A DNA stretch of 9,281 nucleotides, from assembly GCA_900549195.1 (NCBI GenBank), contig URNK01000064.1, positions 1 through 9,281 on the forward strand, written 5' to 3'. The DNA is from an uncultured Collinsella sp. Its GTDB lineage: Bacteria; Actinomycetota; Coriobacteriia; Coriobacteriales; Coriobacteriaceae. Each line of letters starts with the position of its first letter. The stretch's first letter is position 1. Below the pieces are notes generated by a model. That model did not search any database. It had not been told where the DNA came from and saw nothing but the letters and a program-made list of their open reading frames with translations. The position numbers were made by a program, and so were the translations under genes. This document shows, in pieces, positions 5,918 to 9,281 of the stretch.

Positions 5918-6986
5918 CGGCTGCCACCTCCTTCTTGGAAGCAAAGCGGTCCTTGACGCGACCGAAGAGCGCCTTGAGCTGCGGGTTGTTGGTAAAGATC
6001 ATGACCAAGATCAGCACGATGGCGTAGATGAGCATGCGGTAGTCCGAGAACTGACGGAGCAGCTCGGGAAGCACCGTGAGCAGCGCCGCCGCGATAACGG
6101 AGCCGCGCATATTGCCCAGACCGCCCAGGACCACGAACACCAGAATGAGGATGGACGTGTTGAAATCGAACTTGGTGGCGGAGAGCTGAGAGAAGTTACC
6201 GCCGAAGAGAGCTCCGGCAGCACCGGCGAGGGCAGCGGAAACCACGAAGGCAATCATGCGGTACTCGGTGACGGAGATGCCTACGGACTCGGCTGCAATC
6301 TTGTTATCGCGCACGGCCATAATGGCACGGCCGGTACGGCTGCGAACCAGGTTGAGCACGATCACAAGTGCGACCATGACCAGGATGGCGCCGGCGAGGA
6401 AGGTCGAGTACGTCGACACGCCCGAGGCGCCCTGGGCGCCCTTGATTATGGCGGTGCCGTCCTCGAGCAGGTGCAGGTCGTCGATCGTAGAGTTGCCCGT
6501 GATGTTAAAGATCACGTGCAGGCCGCGCGAGTCGACACCCACGATAAGGCAAGTGACGATCTCTTTGATGATCTCGCCAAAAGCCAGGGTCACGATGGCC
6601 AGATAGTCGCCGCTCAGGCGCAGGACCGGGATACCGATCAAGAAGCCCAGGATGGCGGCAGCGATGGCGCCGACCACGATGCTGATGATCAGGCGCACCG
6701 GATCGGAGGGAACGGCGCTCTCGAGGGCGACCGCGGTAACGATGCCCGTATAGGCACCGACGCTCATAAAGCCCGCGTGGCCCAGCGACAAGTCGCCCGC
6801 GATGCCGACGACGAGGTTGAGGGAAATGGCCATGACGATATAGGCCGTGATGGGAACCAGCTGACCGGCGATCATGCGCGGAATCATGTGGTTAGACTGC
6901 ATAAAGAACACGATGGCGAACGCCACAAGGCACATGGCGTACGTAACAAAGTCGTGACGCGTCTGCTTGTCTTTAAGAAACTTCAT
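5907..6986 (-). CDS. livM: Branched-chain amino acid ABC transporter, permease LivM
   Basis: One of the paired membrane subunits of the branched-chain amino acid importer. From the ATG at 6986 it has 359 residues with many hydrophobic helices. LivM marks include ISLNLVVGIAGDLSLGHAGFMSVGAY (within 54-79) and RLSGDYLAIVTLAFGEI (~123-139), the cytoplasmic loop expected to contact the ATPases. The C-terminus is short and charged. AGGTGA lies five bases before this ATG, in good position. A GTG at 6995, three codons upstream and directly after the livH stop, is the alternative start. The gene follows livH by 9 bp and overlaps livG by 11 bp, so the order H-M-G-F is translated as a block. Confidence 0.96.
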   Translation of the reverse strand: MKFLKDKQTRHDFVTYAMCLVAFAIVFFMQSNHMIPRMIAGQLVPITAYIVMAISLNLVVGIAGDLSLGHAGFMSVGAYTGIVTAVALESAVPSDPVRLIISIVVGAIAAAILGFLIGIPVLRLSGDYLAIVTLAFGEIIKEIVTCLIVGVDSRGLHVIFNITGNSTIDDLHLLEDGTAIIKGAQGASGVSTYSTFLAGAILVMVALVIVLNLVRSRTGRAIMAVRDNKIAAESVGISVTEYRMIAFVVSAALAGAAGALFGGNFSQLSATKFDFNTSILILVFVVLGGLGNMRGSVIAAALLTVLPELLRQFSDYRMLIYAIVLILVMIFTNNPQLKALFGRVKDRFASKKEVAADAQ

Positions 6987-6995
6987 AACGCTCAC

Positions 6996-7877
6996 CTACA
7001 CCTTCTCGGGGACGTACTTGCCCAAGAGGCCGGCAGGCTTGACGAGCAGGACGATGATCAGAACACCAAAGACGATGGAGTTGGCAAGACTCGTGGAAAT
7101 GTAGGCCTGCGCCATCGCCTCGATGATGCCGATGAGAATGCCACCGACAAAGGCGCCGGGGATGGAACCGATGCCACCGAAGACGGCGGCGTCGAAGGCC
7201 TTGATGCCAGGCATGGCACCCGTGGTGGGCTGCAGCACCGGCGAGTAGGAGCACAGGAGCACACCGGCAATGGCGGCAAGGGCAGAGCCGATGGCGAACG
7301 TCATCGAGATGGTGCGGTTGACGTTGATGCCCATGAGCTGAGCGGCGGCCTTGTCCTCGGACACGGCGCGCATGGCTTTGCCCATCTTGGTCTTACCTGT
7401 AAAGAACATCAGGCCGGCCATGATAACCAGGCAGGCGACGATGGTGACGAGCGAGACGGCGCTTACGTTGAACTTGGCCAAGAACTCCGGCACCTGGAAG
7501 GTGACGAGCGAAGTGAAGTTCTTGGGCGTGGCGCCCCACAGAAGCTGCGCGGCGTTCTGCAGGAAGTAAGACACGCCGATAGCCGTGATCAGAACGGCCA
7601 GCGGGCCCGCCTGACGCAGCGGCTTGTATGCCAGACCCTCGATGAGAACACCGAGAACGGTACAGACCACACAAGAGAGAACTACAGATGCCCAGCCCGG
7701 GAGGCCGAGATACGACGTGGCGCAGAACGAGACATAGGCACCGACCATGATAACGTCGCCGTGAGCGAAGTTCAGCATCTTGGCGATACCGTAGACCATG
7801 GTGTAGCCCAACGCGATGATGGCGTAGACGCTGCCCATGGACAGGCCGTTGACCAGGTATTGGATAAAGACCGTCAT
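6996..7877 (-). CDS. livH: Branched-chain amino acid ABC transporter, permease LivH
   Basis: The partner permease of LivM; together they form the membrane channel for branched-chain amino acids. From the ATG at 7877 it has 293 residues (E. coli LivH 308). Diagnostic segments are the opening QYLVNGLSMGSVYAIIALGY, then MLNFAHGDVIMVGAY (34-48), and the late AFDAAVFGGIGSIPGAFVGG loop that faces the ATPases. The open frame continues to 7970, but AAAGGGGG sits nine bases before the ATG at 7877 and directly abuts the ATG at 7886, so 7877 is favoured; the family homology also begins there. It is separated from livK by 139 bp containing two hairpins. Confidence 0.96.
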   Translation of the reverse strand: MTVFIQYLVNGLSMGSVYAIIALGYTMVYGIAKMLNFAHGDVIMVGAYVSFCATSYLGLPGWASVVLSCVVCTVLGVLIEGLAYKPLRQAGPLAVLITAIGVSYFLQNAAQLLWGATPKNFTSLVTFQVPEFLAKFNVSAVSLVTIVACLVIMAGLMFFTGKTKMGKAMRAVSEDKAAAQLMGINVNRTISMTFAIGSALAAIAGVLLCSYSPVLQPTTGAMPGIKAFDAAVFGGIGSIPGAFVGGILIGIIEAMAQAYISTSLANSIVFGVLIIVLLVKPAGLLGKYVPEKV

Positions 7878-7923
7878 GTTCCACATCCCCCTTTCGAATA
7901 GGTTTCCAGTTGATGTATGAAAC

Positions 7924-7943
7924 AGGGACGTTACATCGTCCCT
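7924..7943 (-). promoter_or_regulatory. Hairpin B in the livK-livH gap
   Basis: AGGGACG (7924-7930) pairs with CGTCCCT (7937-7943), seven perfect pairs with a six-base loop. On the minus strand it is followed only by GTTTC, a poor terminator tail. It resembles the GGGGACG stem at 4136-4159. It may act as a barrier to 3' exonucleases or a weak attenuator upstream of livH. Confidence 0.45.
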
Positions 7944-7953
7944 AGATACCAAG

Positions 7954-7985
7954 CAAGCAGGGAAGGCCAAAACCTCCCCTGCTTG
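7954..7985 (-). terminator. Hairpin A after livK, possible partial terminator
   Basis: CAAGCAGGG (7954-7962) pairs with CCCTGCTTG (7977-7985), nine perfect pairs, then one mismatch and three further pairs around a six-base loop. It lies 31 bp past the livK stop. No strong U-run follows on the minus strand, so full termination is unlikely; partial read-through or mRNA stabilisation would raise livK relative to livHMGF, as is common for binding-protein genes. The structure is seen and the effect is inferred. Confidence 0.5.
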
Positions 7986-8016
7986 GGATCAAAACCGCTC
8001 TATGTAAGGCGGCCAA

Positions 8017-9204
8017 TTAGGCCTGTACGTACTTGCCGTCGGTGATGACGTACGCCGTGGGCTCCTTCTGGACCTGGCCCTTATCGTTCCAGGTGAGCTT
8101 GCCGGTCAGACCGTCAACGGTAATCTTGAGCATAGCCTTGGACAGCTTCTCGGCGGCCTCGGTCGGATCGGCGTCGACACCAAGACCGGCCTCCTTGAGG
8201 GCCTCGGCCACCGCGTGCACGCCGTCGTAGGCGTCGGCGGCAAACTGGTCGGGGGTATCGCCGTACTTGTCCTTGTAAGCGTTGACGAAGTCGGCGTTCT
8301 TCTCGTCGTCGGCAGAGAACGGGGTCATGAGCAGCAGACCCTCGGCAAGAGAGGTATCGAAGCCCTCAACGCCCAGGATGCCGTCCATGCCGTCGCAGCC
8401 CATCATCTTGACGTCGTAGCCCATGTCCTTGGCGTTCTTGAGCAGGACGGACGCCGGCGTGTAGTAGATCGGCGCAAAGATCATGGTGGCGCCGGCCTGC
8501 TTGGCCTTGGTCAGCTGGTTGGTAAAGCTCGTGGCGGAGTCGTCCTTAAAGGTCTCCTCGTCAACAATCTCGAGCTTGGACTCAGCGGCCTGGGCCTTAA
8601 AGGAATCTGCGATGCCCGAAGAATATGCGTCGCCGGAGTTATAGAACAGCACGAACTTCTCGTCCGCATACTTCTGCGCCAGGAACTTGGCAGCGTTGAC
8701 ACCCTGGTTGGGGTCGGTGAAGCAAACCTGGAAGACGCAATCCTTGCCGTCGGTGACGTCCTCGGAGGACGCGGACGGGGTGATCATGAACGTCTTGGGG
8801 TCGTTACCGCACTCGGCGGCAACGGCAACCGACGCACCCGTGGTGGTCGGGCCGACGAGGGCCTGCATGCCCCAGTCGAGCAGGGTGTTGAAGGCGTTGA
8901 CGGCCTTCTCGCCGTCGGCCTGGTCATCCTCGGCCTTGCTGGCAAGCGGCAGCTCCTTGGTCGAGAAATCCTTGCAGCCAAGCTCGACACCCTGGGTAAC
9001 GGACTTGCCGTAGGACGCGTTGGCACCGGTCAGCGGGCCGATGGTGCCGATCTTAAACGAAGCGTCGCCCGAAGCGGAACCGCTATCGCCGCCGTTGGAG
9101 GAGCAGCCGGCTAGAATGGACATCGCCCCCAGACCTGCTGCGCTCGCGATAACGCTCCTGCGATTCATAACAGGGTTCAATGACTTACCGGTGAGGCTCG
9201 ACAT
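8017..9204 (-). CDS. livK: Branched-chain amino acid ABC transporter, substrate-binding lipoprotein LivK/LivJ
   Basis: A 395-residue extracellular ligand-binding protein of the Leu/Ile/Val-binding type (periplasmic-binding-protein family 6). The N-terminus carries a lipoprotein signal: NRRSVIA, a hydrophobic stretch, and lipobox LAGC with the lipidated Cys at residue 34, followed by a Gly/Ser linker. The mature domain starts FKIGTIGPLTGANASYGKSVTQGVELG, the family's typical first strand and ligand loop. The GPTTTGASVAVA and YDGVHAVAEALKEAG segments also fit. The ATG at 9204 is preferred because AGAGGAG lies about seven bases ahead; the internal ATG at 9168 has no binding site. The twin Arg could mean Tat export. 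First gene of the liv operon; it delivers ligand to LivHM. Specificity among branched-chain or other amino acids cannot be read directly. Confidence 0.95.
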   Translation of the reverse strand: MSSLTGKSLNPVMNRRSVIASAAGLGAMSILAGCSSNGGDSGSASGDASFKIGTIGPLTGANASYGKSVTQGVELGCKDFSTKELPLASKAEDDQADGEKAVNAFNTLLDWGMQALVGPTTTGASVAVAAECGNDPKTFMITPSASSEDVTDGKDCVFQVCFTDPNQGVNAAKFLAQKYADEKFVLFYNSGDAYSSGIADSFKAQAAESKLEIVDEETFKDDSATSFTNQLTKAKQAGATMIFAPIYYTPASVLLKNAKDMGYDVKMMGCDGMDGILGVEGFDTSLAEGLLLMTPFSADDEKNADFVNAYKDKYGDTPDQFAADAYDGVHAVAEALKEAGLGVDADPTEAAEKLSKAMLKITVDGLTGKLTWNDKGQVQKEPTAYVITDGKYVQA

Positions 9205-9225
9205 GCGGCTCTCCTCTCAAATCTC

Positions 9226-9271
9226 GTCGGGTTTCGGTTACCCGACAGGCCATCCTTCGCCGTGTTCGGCG
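9226..9271 (-). promoter_or_regulatory. livK leader with two small hairpins
   Basis: The 77 bp upstream of livK hold GTCGGGT/ACCCGAC (9226-9232 with 9240-9246) and CGCCG/CGGCG (9258-9262 with 9267-9271). Both would be in the 5' untranslated RNA if the promoter is outside the window. I see no -10 element, no T-box consensus and no recognisable riboswitch core in this short piece. Confidence 0.3.
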
Positions 9272-9281
9272 TTCGCAAAAT

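Noticed and set aside
5625..7901. A very long open frame (758 codons) on the plus strand
   Set aside because: It is antisense to livG, livM and livH, its product is a low-complexity Asp/Gly/His/Arg-rich chain with no domain, and high third-position GC makes such antisense frames common.
8215..9114. A 299-codon plus-strand frame rich in Val, Leu and Gly
   Set aside because: Antisense to livK, no start context and no recognisable domain.
9168..9168. Internal ATG as the livK start
   Set aside because: It has no Shine-Dalgarno sequence, whereas the ATG at 9204 has AGAGGAG at good spacing.

Overview
The window reads as an ordinary, gene-dense stretch of a high-GC Gram-positive chromosome. GC-rich third codon positions, the protein sequences and the gut-anaerobe style gene content suggest a member of the Coriobacteriia, most likely Collinsella or a close relative. 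That assignment is inference from protein flavour; no marker gene proves it. No phage, insertion sequence, CRISPR array, rRNA or tRNA was seen.

Layout. Bases 1-1265 (minus) hold the first ~421 codons of recJ, which runs off the left edge. A 275-bp divergent intergenic region (1266-1540) carries a probable recJ promoter, a 5'-leader hairpin, a 21-codon upstream reading frame overlapping the recJ start, and a perfect 15-bp palindrome. Bases 1541-2539 (plus) encode a membrane transporter of the bile acid:sodium symporter (BASS/SBF) superfamily. It converges on a two-gene minus-strand unit, cutC (4048-3371) followed by a GalT/HIT-like DUF4931 protein (3367-2567). A hairpin whose loop contains the stop codon of the latter gene separates the convergent pair.

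Bases 4049-4342 are non-coding and rich in secondary structure: a GGGGACG/CGTCCCC hairpin, a 100-bp nested inverted repeat whose inner hairpin is a strong bidirectional terminator, and a 9-bp hairpin just past the livF stop.

Bases 4343-9204 (minus) are a complete high-affinity branched-chain amino acid ABC transporter operon in transcription order livK-livH-livM-livG-livF: lipoprotein substrate-binding protein, two permeases and two ATPases. The four distal genes are tightly packed (livH/livM separated by 9 bp, livM/livG overlapping by 11 bp, livG/livF abutting) and behave as one translational unit. livK is set apart by a 139-bp gap with two hairpins, consistent with higher expression of the binding protein. 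The operon promoter lies beyond the right edge; only 77 bp of leader is present, with two small hairpins.

I did not find a convincing new system. The items most worth a second look are the cysteine-rich, non-canonical CutC paired with a GalT-like enzyme, the leader reading frame in front of recJ, the nested inverted repeat downstream of livF, and the His-to-Pro change in the RecJ GGH motif.
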